Assembly (NCBI GenBank): GCA_031362725.1
Contig: JANLTC010000243.1
Location: 1-64,000, forward strand
Source of the DNA: PR03 sp031362725
GTDB lineage: Bacteria > Myxococcota_A > UBA9160 > PR03
Direction of reading: 5' to 3'
DNA: 64,000 nucleotides
Positions 48,848 to 58,224 of this stretch are shown one piece after another. The position numbers and the translations under genes are program-made. The notes beneath the pieces are model-generated. The model saw only the letters and a list, made by a program, of their open reading frames with translations. It had not been told where the DNA came from and did not search any database. Within the stretch, counting starts at the first letter, position 1. Each line of letters opens with the position of its first letter.

Positions 48848-50332
48848 ATGCAGCGCGCGACCCGCCGGTTCCTGATTCCGTTCGCGCTCTTTCTCGCGCT
48901 TCCGGCGTGGGCCGCCGAACAGGCCGGCGTCTCTGCCGCGGTGCGCGGCGCGGTGGCGCTGAATCGGCTGCAGGTCGCGATTGGTCGCCAGGTCGTCAGC
49001 GGGGAGCCGATCCTGCTGCAGGATGCGATCAAGAGCGGGCAGCGCTCCGGCATGCAGATCCTGCTGCTCGACGAGACCGTGTTCACGATCGGGCCCGAGA
49101 GCGAACTCGTGATCGACGAGTTCGTCTACGACCCGAAGACCAGCGCCGGCAAGCTGAGCGCCGAGATCACGAAGGGCGTGTTCCGCTTCGTCTCCGGCAA
49201 GATCGCCCACGAGAAGCCGGAAAACATGAACGTGAAGCTGCCGTCCGGGACACTCGGCGTGCGCGGCACGATGGTCGCCGGCCGCGTGGACCCCGCGACC
49301 AGGAGTTCGCGACTCGTGTTGCTCGGCGAAGGTCCGGAGAACGACACCGGCTCACCCGCCGGCGCCTTCCTCGCGTGCAACGCCGGAAAGTGTGTGCGCA
49401 TCAACCGCCCCGGCTACGGCACGATCATCGAAGGTCCCAACTCGCCCCCCGTGTCGCCCTTCCTCTTCTCTCGCGAGGAACTCGACGACATCACGCGCGC
49501 CGTGTCGGACCCGGAGGGCTGGGTCGAGACCGCGAGTTCGGGAAGCAGCGAGCCGCCTGCCGTCGCAGCCGGCCCGGCCGATGAACCCGGAGTCCAGGGT
49601 GGCGACCCGCGCTCGGCGACCGACATCTCGGGGATCGCGACCGCTGGCGGCGGCGCGAATGGCGACGAGACGCGAGCCCGACTGCGCACGCTCGAGGGTC
49701 TCGACCAGGCCACCACCGATGTTTCGCAGTTCGCGAGCCAAACGGTGAACGTGAACGGCCGCGAGGTCGCAGTTCCGGAAAACTGCAGTGACCTCGGCAG
49801 CTGCTTCGCGGACGTGTCGAATCCCCTCCCCACGCTGCCTGCGGACATCACGACCATCGACCAGCTCAGCACACTCGGGGCGAGCGGTCTGCAGGAAGCG
49901 GTGTATCAGCGAGCTGGCCTGGGACTCGTCGACACCAGTGGGCGACCGGACGGGAGCTACGACTTCTCGCTCCAGGTTTTTCTTGGCAGCCAGACGGCGG
50001 TTCTCGACTTCAGCAACGTGAATTCGAGTCTACTTGGACTTGGAGTGGGTCCGATCGGCCCTTCGTCGTTTAGCCAGACGACCGATTTCTCGTCGTATCC
50101 GACCGGTGGTTTCCCGGCGGTTTTCGCGGCCACGTCGACGCTGCTGGGCTCGGTCGACGGTCCTTGCGCCAACGGATGCCTCGCCATCGGTGAGGCGCAA
50201 CTCAGCAACGCCAATGGCAGGATCGCGGACTCCGCGCTGCAAGCACTCGTGGTCACGGCGCCCAACTCGGGAGGCGGGATAGTGACGGGAACCATCTCGG
50301 CCGCTCCGTTCGCGCCGATTCCCCGCCCTTGA
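48848..50332 (+). CDS. FecR-domain exported protein
   Basis: A 494-residue protein. It has a signal peptide (FLIPFALFLALPAWA|AEQ), then a FecR domain at about residues 40-165: GRQVVSGEPILLQDAIKSG, MQILLLDETVFTIGPESEL, FRFVSGKIA and VKLPSGTLGVRGTMV. The rest is a Gly/Ser/Asp-rich, strand-forming extension without recognised domain. Unlike sigma-regulator FecR it lacks an N-terminal cytoplasmic part, and no sigma gene is adjacent. It belongs to the group of FecR proteins encoded beside CHASE2 cyclases and probably supplies or presents the extracytoplasmic signal. ATG 48848 (AGAGG 8 nt upstream) is preferred to GTG 48839. Confidence 0.85.
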   Translation: MQRATRRFLIPFALFLALPAWAAEQAGVSAAVRGAVALNRLQVAIGRQVVSGEPILLQDAIKSGQRSGMQILLLDETVFTIGPESELVIDEFVYDPKTSAGKLSAEITKGVFRFVSGKIAHEKPENMNVKLPSGTLGVRGTMVAGRVDPATRSSRLVLLGEGPENDTGSPAGAFLACNAGKCVRINRPGYGTIIEGPNSPPVSPFLFSREELDDITRAVSDPEGWVETASSGSSEPPAVAAGPADEPGVQGGDPRSATDISGIATAGGGANGDETRARLRTLEGLDQATTDVSQFASQTVNVNGREVAVPENCSDLGSCFADVSNPLPTLPADITTIDQLSTLGASGLQEAVYQRAGLGLVDTSGRPDGSYDFSLQVFLGSQTAVLDFSNVNSSLLGLGVGPIGPSSFSQTTDFSSYPTGGFPAVFAATSTLLGSVDGPCANGCLAIGEAQLSNANGRIADSALQALVVTAPNSGGGIVTGTISAAPFAPIPRP

Positions 50333-50372
50333 ACTTCGCTCGCCTGCGGCTCGCTGCGCGCTCCGCGAGCCC
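50330..50372 (-). repeat. Dispersed GCGAGC-rich repeat, copy D
   Basis: On the minus strand GGGCTCGCGG, GCGCGCAGCGAGCCGCAGG and CGAGCGAAGTTCA, the same core as copy C. It begins exactly at the fecR-like stop codon and fills most of the 58-nt gap to the cyclase gene. GGCTCGC and GCGAGCC inside it can pair. Confidence 0.7.
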
Positions 50373-50390
50373 GAGTCGGCCTGCTAGCTG

Positions 50391-52607
50391 ATGCGCCGCT
50401 TCGGCCCGCGTTGGCTCGCGCCGCTCGTCGCACTCGGGCTGGCGCTCGCGTTGCGAGTGGCCGAGCCGGCGGGCGTGCAGGAGCTGCAGCTCCGCGCCTT
50501 CGACGGCTTCCAGCGCCTCGCGCCACGCCCCTACACCGATGTGCCCGTACGCATCGTCGACATCGACGACGCGAGTCTCGCGCGCATCGGCCAGTGGCCG
50601 TGGCCGCGTTCCGAAGTCGCCGCGCTGGTCGACCAGCTCTTCCGGATGGGCGCCGCGGTCGTCGTCTTCGACGCCGTATTCGCGGAGCCCGATCGCACCT
50701 CTCCCGCGCGGCTTCTCGAGGGCCTCACGGGCCTCGCGGTGGATGCGAATCTTCGCCGTGACATCGAGCAGCTGCCGGATCACGATGCGCTGCTGGCGAA
50801 AGCCTTCGGCGCCGGCCGCGTCGTCACGGGTTTCGTCTTCACCGACGAAGCGGGCGGTCGCGAGCCGCGCTCAACGGCGGGCTTCAGCTACGGCGGGGAT
50901 CCGTTCACCCATCTCACCCGGCGCAACGGCACCGTGGTGAATCTCCCGGATCTCGAAGCCGCCGCAAGCGGCAACGGATGCTTCACCGTCGATCCCGACC
51001 TCGACGGCGTACACCGTCGCGTGCCGCTGCTGTTCGCGCACGAAGGCGCGCTCTACCCGTCGTTGGCAGCGGAGGCGATCCGCGTCGCCACCGGCGCGAA
51101 GTCCTACGCAGTGAAGACGGCAGGCTCGAGCGGCGAGACGAGCTTCGGCGCCAGTACCGGTATCACCCAGCTGCGGATCGGGACGGAGTTCACGATCCCG
51201 ACCGGTCCGCGCGGCGAGATCTGGGTCTGGTACACGTCGGCGGTTCCCGGTCGGAGCGTGCCGGCGTGGGAGCTGCTCGCGGGCGACGTCGATCCGAAGC
51301 AGATCGAGGGCAACATCGTGCTCGTCGGCACCACCGCCGCGGGACTTCGCGACATCCGCGCGACGCCCCTCGATCCGGTGTCGTCAGGGGTGTCGGTTCA
51401 CGCGCAGATCATCGAGCAGATCCTGCTCGGTGAATACGTCGAACGACCCGACTGGGCGACCGGCGCGGAGTTGCTCTACCTGCTCGCACTCGGCCTGCTG
51501 CTGGCGCTGCTGATCCCGCGCGTCGGTGCGGTGGGCACGGCGGCGCTCGGCGCGGGTGGGATCGCCGTTGCAGTCGCGCTTTCGTGGTACGCGTACCGCT
51601 CCTGGCATTGGCTGCTCGATCCGGTCTACCCGGGCGTCGCTGCGCTCGGCGTCTATCTCGTCGGTTCGTTGCAGAACTACCTACACAGCGAGGCGCAGCG
51701 CCGCAGCGTGCGGAACGCGTTTGGCCGCTATCTCGCGCCGACGCTGGTGGACGAGTTGGCGGCGCACCCGGACAAGCTCCGCCTCGGCGGCGAGATCCGC
51801 GACATGACGCTGCTGTTCTGCGACGTGCGCGGCTTCACCACCATCTCGGAACAGCTCGACCCCCAGGCGCTCACGCATCTGCTCAATCGCTTCCTCACGC
51901 CGATGACGGACATCATCCTCGCGAGTCGTGGCTGCATCGACAAGTACATCGGCGACTGCGTGATGGCATTCTGGAATGCACCGCTCGACGATGCCGAGCA
52001 CGCGGTTCACGCCTGCGAGTCGGCTCTCGCGATGATGAAGGCGCTGGAGCAGCTGAACGTGAAACTGGCGGAGGGCGATGCCGTGCTCGGGCGTCCGCTC
52101 GCGCCGCTCGCGGTCGGAATCGGGATCAACACGGGCCCGTGCTGCGTCGGGAACATGGGATCCGATCAGCGCTTCGACTATTCCGTGATCAGCGACGAGG
52201 TGAATCTCGCGTCGCGGCTGGAAGGGCAGTCGAAGACCTACGGCGTTTCGATCGTGATCAGCGAGCACACGCGCGTGCGCGCGCCCCACCTCGCCTGTCT
52301 CGAGATCGATCGGATTCGCGTCAAGGGGAAGACGCGGCCGGTTCGCATCTACGGGTTGCTCGGCGGCGAAGCGCTCGCGTCGAGCGACCGATTCTGCGAA
52401 CTCGCCCGGGCGCACGACGGAATGCTCGCGGCCTATCGGGGGCAGCGCTGGGAAGACGCGATCGCAGCGCTCGCGGTGTGTCGGCGCCTCGCCGAAGATC
52501 TCGCGCTCGGCGACCTGTATCGACTCTACGAGGAGCGCGTCGCCGCGTTCCGCAGTGTTGCGCCACCGCCCGATTGGGATGGTGTCTACGCGGCTTCCAG
52601 CAAGTAG
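50391..52607 (+). CDS. CHASE2-domain class III adenylate/guanylate cyclase
   Basis: A 738-residue membrane receptor cyclase. It has an N-terminal helix, a periplasmic CHASE2 sensor (about residues 35-345: VRIVDIDDASLARIGQWPWPR, GAAVVVFDAVFAEPD, VLVGTTAAGLRDIRATPLD), three transmembrane helices (about 360-430) and a cytoplasmic class III cyclase domain. Catalytic features are LLFCDVRGFTTISEQ and DKYIGDCVMAFW (metal Asp residues, and the Lys usual for ATP) and VNLASRLEG. I therefore favour cAMP, without proof. It is encoded after the FecR protein and converges, 7 bases apart, on a cyclic-nucleotide-binding MscS channel that may be its target. Confidence 0.9.
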   Translation: MRRFGPRWLAPLVALGLALALRVAEPAGVQELQLRAFDGFQRLAPRPYTDVPVRIVDIDDASLARIGQWPWPRSEVAALVDQLFRMGAAVVVFDAVFAEPDRTSPARLLEGLTGLAVDANLRRDIEQLPDHDALLAKAFGAGRVVTGFVFTDEAGGREPRSTAGFSYGGDPFTHLTRRNGTVVNLPDLEAAASGNGCFTVDPDLDGVHRRVPLLFAHEGALYPSLAAEAIRVATGAKSYAVKTAGSSGETSFGASTGITQLRIGTEFTIPTGPRGEIWVWYTSAVPGRSVPAWELLAGDVDPKQIEGNIVLVGTTAAGLRDIRATPLDPVSSGVSVHAQIIEQILLGEYVERPDWATGAELLYLLALGLLLALLIPRVGAVGTAALGAGGIAVAVALSWYAYRSWHWLLDPVYPGVAALGVYLVGSLQNYLHSEAQRRSVRNAFGRYLAPTLVDELAAHPDKLRLGGEIRDMTLLFCDVRGFTTISEQLDPQALTHLLNRFLTPMTDIILASRGCIDKYIGDCVMAFWNAPLDDAEHAVHACESALAMMKALEQLNVKLAEGDAVLGRPLAPLAVGIGINTGPCCVGNMGSDQRFDYSVISDEVNLASRLEGQSKTYGVSIVISEHTRVRAPHLACLEIDRIRVKGKTRPVRIYGLLGGEALASSDRFCELARAHDGMLAAYRGQRWEDAIAALAVCRRLAEDLALGDLYRLYEERVAAFRSVAPPPDWDGVYAASSK

Positions 52608-52614
52608 CGGCGCT

Positions 52615-54069
52615 TCAGACCGGCAGCCGCAGGAAGCGGCGCACGCCGTCGAGGAAGCTGTGGTCGGGTTCCTCGGGAACTCGTTCGGAGGCGAACTTCT
52701 CGCGCATCGCGAGCAGTTCCGTACGTCGCGCGAGCACGGCGGGTTCCATCGTCTTGAACACTTCGGGCTTCGCCGTGACGAAGCCCCGGAATGCGGCGCA
52801 CGTCATCTCCATCAGACGGCACGGCTGCGACGCGACGACCGTGGCGGTCCGGCGTTCTCCCGTCAGCAGCGACATCTCTCCGAAGAAGTCGCCCGGTCCG
52901 AGGGTTCGGACCCGTCCGCCCGCGATGACCACGTCCGTCTCACCGGACACGATCACGAACATCGATCCGCCGGGCTCCCCCTCGCGCATGATCGTTTCCC
53001 CTTTCGTGTAGAGCCGCTCCTCGCCCACGCTGGCGCAGGCGATGCGCTCGCTCTCGTCGAGTGACGCGAAGAGCGTGCTGCGCCCCAGCAGTGCCGCGAA
53101 CTCGGCCGTCACGGCCGGCGCCCGCGACGGCGTCCACTCGCGCTCGTACTGCACCTCGATCGGCCAGGGAATCTCGATGCCATGCCGCTTGAAGGTGTAG
53201 TAGATGTTGGTGCGCACCTGGTCGCAAGCTTCCTGGTCGCGCGCGAAATCCTCGATCCAGAATCGCGCGCGGTAGGTGATCGCCGACGCGCCGAAATCGA
53301 GGAGAAGCGCGACCGGCTTTGGCTGGCGGAGCGCCAGCGCCGCATTGTCCAGCGCCTCGCCGAGCGCGGCCTTCACGAGATCCGGCGCCGCGTCGTAGCT
53401 GGCACCGACATCGACTTCGAGCCGCGTCGGGATCACCGGCTCCGAGTAGTTGATGATGGCTTCCTTGGCGATCACGCTGTTCGGCACCACGACGAAGTTG
53501 GTCGCCTTCGTGCGCAGCTTCGTCGCGCGCCAGGTGATCTCCTCGACGCGACCTTCGTGCTCGCCGACCCGAATCCAGTGGCCGACGTGGAATGGCTTTT
53601 CGATCTGGATCGCCAGCCCCGAGAATGCATTGCCCAGCGTGTCCTGCAGCGCAAAGCCCAACACCACGGCGCCCACCGCCGATGTGGTGAGGAACTTCTC
53701 CTGCATCAGCATCGTGCCCGCCAGCATGAACAGGCCGACGATCAATGCGTCTTGCACGATGTTGGGCACGGCGGTCGGCAAGCGATCCTCGCGCAGCGGA
53801 TTCGCGAGCACGGCGACGAAGAACGTGATCAGCGCGAGTGCCAGCCCGAGATTCGCGATGCTGCGAACGGGGCCCGTCATGGCCGGCTCGGCACTCCAGA
53901 GCGGGAGCCCGAGCGCGACGACCGGAAAGAGCACGGCCAGCGCGAGCGGAAGCCGCAGCTTGCGCCGCACCAGCCGGTTGGGCGTGAGCACGCGCACCAG
54001 CAGCGAGAGCGCGGCCAGCGCAAGCGAAACGAGAACCGAGAGCGAAACGTCGGACAGCACGATGCCCAT
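52615..54069 (-). CDS. MscS-type channel with C-terminal cyclic-nucleotide-binding domain (bCNG)
   Basis: A 484-residue membrane protein. It has four or five helices, then the MscS pore helix and beta domain (SAVGAVVLGFALQDTLGNAFSGL, PFHVGHWIRVGEHEGRVEEI, VVVPNSVIAKEAIINYS), then a cyclic-nucleotide-binding domain with GEPGGSMFVIVSGETDV and the phosphate cassette FGEMSLLTGERRTATV with its Glu and Arg. This is the bCNG layout, in which the ligand domain modulates a mechanosensitive-like channel. It is downstream of the TPR and phosphoesterase genes on the same strand and converges with the CHASE2 cyclase, making a cyclase/channel signalling pair plausible. Confidence 0.9.
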   Translation of the reverse strand: MGIVLSDVSLSVLVSLALAALSLLVRVLTPNRLVRRKLRLPLALAVLFPVVALGLPLWSAEPAMTGPVRSIANLGLALALITFFVAVLANPLREDRLPTAVPNIVQDALIVGLFMLAGTMLMQEKFLTTSAVGAVVLGFALQDTLGNAFSGLAIQIEKPFHVGHWIRVGEHEGRVEEITWRATKLRTKATNFVVVPNSVIAKEAIINYSEPVIPTRLEVDVGASYDAAPDLVKAALGEALDNAALALRQPKPVALLLDFGASAITYRARFWIEDFARDQEACDQVRTNIYYTFKRHGIEIPWPIEVQYEREWTPSRAPAVTAEFAALLGRSTLFASLDESERIACASVGEERLYTKGETIMREGEPGGSMFVIVSGETDVVIAGGRVRTLGPGDFFGEMSLLTGERRTATVVASQPCRLMEMTCAAFRGFVTAKPEVFKTMEPAVLARRTELLAMREKFASERVPEEPDHSFLDGVRRFLRLPV

Positions 54070-54093
54070 GATCGTAACGGAGCTTGGCCGGGT

Positions 54094-56967
54094 TCAGTCT
54101 GATCGAAGCAGCAGGGATCGACAGGTCGGGGCATCCGTGGGCGCCGCGATGCATCGCGCAGATCGCGCGCGGCGGCGGAGCACCCGGATCAACGGCAACG
54201 CGATCGCGAGTTCCACGCCGAGGCCGCAGCCGCCGGGGGGCACCTCGCTTCCGTATCCCGTCGTGCATTGGGGATCGGGCGTTCCCATCCCCGCGCCGCC
54301 ATCCCAATCGATCTTCGTGTCGCCGTCGTTGTCGAGATCATCGTCGCACGCCGGGTTCTCGACGGAGATCGTCGCAGAGAAGCAACCCGGATCGGCCGGA
54401 AAGTCGATCAGTCCATCGCCGTCGTTGTCGATGCCATCGCTGCATTGGGGCGGCGGCGGCGCCTCGGAGTCGTCCGAAGCACCGGAACACTCCGCGTCGG
54501 CGAGATCGACGCGGGTGTCACCGTCGTTGTCCGTCCCGTCGTTGCACTGCGGATTCTCGAGGTTCGACATCGCATCGACGCAGCCCGGATCGGCCGGGAA
54601 GTCGACGAACGTATCGCCGTCGTTGTCGAGTGCGTCGCTGCAGACCGGGAAGATCGCGAACTCGTCGTCGTCCGCGGCGCCCATGCAGCCCGGGTCGGCG
54701 AGGTCGACGAGCGTGTCCGCATCGTTGTCGGCGCCGTCGTTGCACTGCGGGCTCTCCGTGGTGCTCGCGGCGCTTGCGCAGCCCGGATCGGCCGGGAAGT
54801 CGATGAGCGTGTCGCCGTCGTCATCGAGTCCGTTGCTGCATGCGGGCGGCGGCGGGGCTTCGAGATTGTCCGATGCGCTCGCGCAGTCGCCATCGGCGAG
54901 ATCGACGAGCAGGTCGGAGTCGTTGTCGAGACCGTCGTTGCACTGCGGGTTCTCGATCGTTCCCGCGACGCTGGCGCAGCCCGGATCGCTCGGGTAGTCG
55001 AACTTGCCGTCGCCATCCTGGTCGATGCCGTCCGAGCAGACCGGCAGCACGCCGCCCTTCACGATCTGGAAGTGGTCGAGCACGTTGCCGGTGACGCCGA
55101 TCATGCGCGCATCGAGCTGCCGGCCGACCACGTCGATCACCATCGAGCCGAGGATGTTGAGGCTCTGCACCATCACCGGATGGTCGAGCGTGCCGCCCGA
55201 GATCTGCGACGCGCTGCCGGGTACCGCGGCGACCGTTCCGGTGTTGGGGTCGGGGCCGAGCGCGCTCTTCACGTAGGCGCCGTTGCCGGCGGGGTCGCCG
55301 TCGCCCGCGTCGACCGCGTGAAGCGCCGGGCTGTAGGTCGTCGAGAAGCCGTAGTGGCCGTCGAGCAGCACCGAACGCTCGTAGCTGTGGCTGTGCCCCG
55401 ACAGCACGAGATCGACGCCGTACGCCTCCATCACCGGCAGGAAGCGCTCGCGCATCTCGAGCAGCTGCGACTCGAGGTCCGAGTTGTGCGAACCCTTCGA
55501 GTACGGCGGGTGGTGCCAGATCGCGATGACGAAGTCTTTATCGGTGGCGGCGAGATCGGCGCACGCCCACTGGTACATCGCGCCCGCGCCGCCGCCGCCA
55601 ATCGGGCAGATGTTGGTCGTGGGATTCACGGGAGCGGTGCGACTGGTGTCGTGCGAGTCGAGCGTGAGGATGTGGATGTTGCCGTAGTCGAACGAGTAGT
55701 AGGCCTCGGTGCCGCTCGGCACACCGCCTGCCTCGCCGGCAGTCGGGAAGCTGTGGGAGTCGTAGTAGGGACCCGTCTGGGTCGGGGAATCCGCGCCGCC
55801 GGTGCCGAACTCGTGGTTGCCCGGAGTCGACCAGAACGGCGTGTTCCGCATGATCGTCGGGAACGGATTGAAGTGGCCGTTGGTGAACTCGGTGTCGGTG
55901 CCGCTGTTGTAGGCGTTGTCGCCGAGCATCAGCCAGAGGTCGGCGAGCTGGCTCCCAGCATACGTGGTGTAGCCGGTGCGCACCGCGGCGACGTCGATGC
56001 AGCCCTGGGCCGAGGCTGCGCACACACCGTGGTCGCCTGTGACCCAGATCCGGATCGGGCGCCGCTCGCCCGCGAGCGGCGGCACCTCGAGATAGTGATT
56101 GGCGTCGCCGCCGGCGAGGGTCAGTGTGGTGGAGCCGACCGAGTAGAAGATCTTCGTTTCGGTCGGCAGACCCGTGATCGGCACGATGTGCTCGGTGCGC
56201 GTGCCGGCGACGTCCACGGTGTTGGAGAGCGAGCCGGCGGCGAGACCCCACTTGACGCGCGTGGCACTCGGCGCGTTCGTGCGCCAACGGATCACGGCGC
56301 TCGTCGGTGTCACGTTCTGGAGGTAGGGAGCGCGCGCAAGCGAGAGCGCGGTCACCTGGAGCGACGCGTTGAAGCTGATGTCGCTGCTGGTGGCGATGTT
56401 CTGGTGGATCTCGACCGCGAGCACGTTCGAGCCGTCGACGAGGCTGGTCGGGGCGAGCGGGAAGGTGAAGAAGTTCGTCTCGCCCGCGCCGGAGACGGCA
56501 TTCGACGCTGGCGTGATGTACGTGATCGGTGGTGCGGGCATGTTCGAGCTGGCCACCTGGGTACCGTTCAGATAGACGATCGCGCCGTCGTCGCGCTGGA
56601 GCTTCAGCTCGAGCGCGGTGATCGAGCCGACGTTGCTCACCGTGAAGCTCTTGCGAAAGTAGGTGGTGATGTAGTTGGCCGACAAGCAGCCCGGCGCGTT
56701 CGGACCGCAGTTCACCACGGTGGCTTCGCCGCCGTCGCCGTAACCGAGTTCCGCGGGACCCTGCGCCCAGGTCCCATCGGCGAAGGCGGTCGCGCGCCAC
56801 GCGGTGCCCTGATCGCTGCCGTTGTCGAGGTAGCGCCAGGTCGCGCCGGTCGGCACCAGGAAGTCGCCCGGGCTCTCGGCGAACGCGGCCGGTCCGGCGA
56901 GCGTTCCGATCATCAACACCAGCGCGAGTCGGATCGCGATGACGGCTTTGCGGTTTCGGGCCTTCAC
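54094..56967 (-). CDS. Secreted metallophosphoesterase with DNDGDG repeats and Gly-Cys/TM/Arg tail
   Basis: A 957-residue exported protein. In order: signal peptide (AIRLALVLMIGTLAGPAAFA), a jelly-roll-like domain with FRKSFTVSNVGSITALELKL, an FN3-like purple-acid-phosphatase N-terminal domain, then a calcineurin-like phosphoesterase: WVTGDHG, LMLGDNAYNSG, TPGNHEFGTGG, AIWHHPPY and LSGHSHSYERS. Eight Cys-flanked CxDGxDNDGDxxxD units follow, alternating two types (FPADPGC and LADxxC). The end is GGCGLGVELAIALPLIRVLRRR plus a 22-residue tail. GTG 56967 overlaps the TPR gene stop as GTGA. It is probably a surface-anchored, calcium-stabilised phosphatase. Confidence 0.88.
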   Translation of the reverse strand: MKARNRKAVIAIRLALVLMIGTLAGPAAFAESPGDFLVPTGATWRYLDNGSDQGTAWRATAFADGTWAQGPAELGYGDGGEATVVNCGPNAPGCLSANYITTYFRKSFTVSNVGSITALELKLQRDDGAIVYLNGTQVASSNMPAPPITYITPASNAVSGAGETNFFTFPLAPTSLVDGSNVLAVEIHQNIATSSDISFNASLQVTALSLARAPYLQNVTPTSAVIRWRTNAPSATRVKWGLAAGSLSNTVDVAGTRTEHIVPITGLPTETKIFYSVGSTTLTLAGGDANHYLEVPPLAGERRPIRIWVTGDHGVCAASAQGCIDVAAVRTGYTTYAGSQLADLWLMLGDNAYNSGTDTEFTNGHFNPFPTIMRNTPFWSTPGNHEFGTGGADSPTQTGPYYDSHSFPTAGEAGGVPSGTEAYYSFDYGNIHILTLDSHDTSRTAPVNPTTNICPIGGGGAGAMYQWACADLAATDKDFVIAIWHHPPYSKGSHNSDLESQLLEMRERFLPVMEAYGVDLVLSGHSHSYERSVLLDGHYGFSTTYSPALHAVDAGDGDPAGNGAYVKSALGPDPNTGTVAAVPGSASQISGGTLDHPVMVQSLNILGSMVIDVVGRQLDARMIGVTGNVLDHFQIVKGGVLPVCSDGIDQDGDGKFDYPSDPGCASVAGTIENPQCNDGLDNDSDLLVDLADGDCASASDNLEAPPPPACSNGLDDDGDTLIDFPADPGCASAASTTESPQCNDGADNDADTLVDLADPGCMGAADDDEFAIFPVCSDALDNDGDTFVDFPADPGCVDAMSNLENPQCNDGTDNDGDTRVDLADAECSGASDDSEAPPPPQCSDGIDNDGDGLIDFPADPGCFSATISVENPACDDDLDNDGDTKIDWDGGAGMGTPDPQCTTGYGSEVPPGGCGLGVELAIALPLIRVLRRRARSARCIAAPTDAPTCRSLLLRSD

Positions 56968-57839
56968 TGATCGTCTCCCTTTGCGAGGCGCGCAATGCCT
57001 TCGCGCGCCTGTGATTCGAGCTGCTTCGCGGCGGGCGTCGACCGCCGCGCTTCGGTGCGAGCATCGAGCGCCGTGAGCGCTTCCGCGTAGGCGTCGCGCG
57101 CCGCCTGCTGGCGGCCGGCGCGCTCGAGAATCTCCGCGCGCCGGAGCAGCACCTCGTCGCGTGCGACAGCGCCCCCCGCCATCTGATCGAGGCGCGCGAG
57201 CGCGGCATCGATGCGCCCGGCGCGCAGCTCGAGATCCAGTGCGGCTTGTTCGAGCGCGGGAACCGGACCGAGCGCTGCGAGGGCGGCGTCGGCCACGCGC
57301 AACGCGTCGGTGATTCCACCGGGGCCGCCGGCCGCCTCGGTCGCACGAATCCGCTCGAGCTGGACGTCGGGGCTTACGCCGGGCGCGCGCCGGGCCAGAT
57401 CTGCATACGCGTCGGCGGCGTCGCGCCAGCGCAGCAGACCGGCGAGTGCGCGCGCGTGCGCGAGGATCGTCGGGAGGTCGTTCGGCGACTGTGCGCGTGC
57501 GGAGCGCAGCGAAGCCTCGGCGTCAGCCAGGCGGCCTTCCTCGAGCCAGATGAGACCCCGGTCGCGTTGCGCAAGCGTCCGATCGAGACCGAGATCGACG
57601 GCCTTCGTGAGATCCGCGTGCGCCTGCAGAAAACTTCCGCGACGCCGTTCCAGCACCGCATGACCGCGCCATAGCTCGGGGTCTCGCGGCGTCGCGGCGA
57701 TCGCTTCGTCGAGCCGCGCGAGCGTGGCGTCGCGGTCCTCGTGTGCGCGCGCGGGAAGGGATCCGAGCGCTGCGCCGATGCACAGCATTGCGAGTCCAAA
57801 GAAGATCCGGCGCGGCAGCATGCTGGGTTCGACTCGCAT
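56964..57839 (-). CDS. Exported TPR protein
   Basis: A 291-residue protein with a signal peptide (RIFFGLAMLCIGAALGSLPARA) and six or seven TPR-like helical pairs: LARLDEAIAATPRDPELWRGH, AHADLTKAVDLGLDRTLAQRD, ADAEASLRSARAQSPNDLPTI, RDAADAYADLARRAPG and later units. It is periplasmic or lipid-free extracellular. It is first in a three-gene run with the phosphoesterase (GTGA overlap) and the cyclic-nucleotide channel (24 nt), suggesting shared expression and possibly an assembly role for the phosphoesterase. ATG 57821 is an alternative start. Confidence 0.8.
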   Translation of the reverse strand: MRVEPSMLPRRIFFGLAMLCIGAALGSLPARAHEDRDATLARLDEAIAATPRDPELWRGHAVLERRRGSFLQAHADLTKAVDLGLDRTLAQRDRGLIWLEEGRLADAEASLRSARAQSPNDLPTILAHARALAGLLRWRDAADAYADLARRAPGVSPDVQLERIRATEAAGGPGGITDALRVADAALAALGPVPALEQAALDLELRAGRIDAALARLDQMAGGAVARDEVLLRRAEILERAGRQQAARDAYAEALTALDARTEARRSTPAAKQLESQAREGIARLAKGDDQ

Positions 57840-58224
57840 CCTGGTCGAAGACGTTTTCCGGGGCGACGCGACGGTAGCGCGCGACCGGGAACCTACTCGA
57901 TCCCGGTCGCGCTGCGAACGCCGGCCAGGGCGCGCCGCCGCCCCTGTGGGCCGGAACAGCCCACCGGCAGGCGATCCTCCATGCCGCTGGCAGAGCTCAC
58001 GGATTCGGCACGGCGCAGCGTGGTCTGCGAGACGGACAAATCCAGACTGTGTCGGCCGATCCTGCGCAAGGCGAGCGCAGGTCGACCGGAGCGTTCATGT
58101 CGTCGCAATGCGTTCGAGGCGAAGCACGTCCTTCGAGGGCTACCGTCCGCGATGGAGAGATGATCCCGCGGTCGGTGTCGAGCGCCTCGACTTCGGGCAC
58201 GCTGCAGACGGTCAGGAGAATCCT
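57840..58224. other. Gene-free divergent intergenic region with hairpin
   Basis: No supported gene lies in these 385 bases between the divergent TPR and haloperoxidase-like genes. The notable element is a perfect 12-bp inverted repeat, GCGCGACCGGGA (57879-57890) and TCCCGGTCGCGC (57901-57912), with a 10-base loop and no T-run, so an operator or RNA hairpin is likelier than a terminator. An AGGAG box lies just before the ATG at 58225. Confidence 0.5.

Noticed and set aside
54268..56970. A 900-codon plus-strand frame opposite the phosphoesterase
   Set aside because: It has periodic Val/Asp/Arg composition mirroring the DNDGDG repeats, no start signal and no motif.
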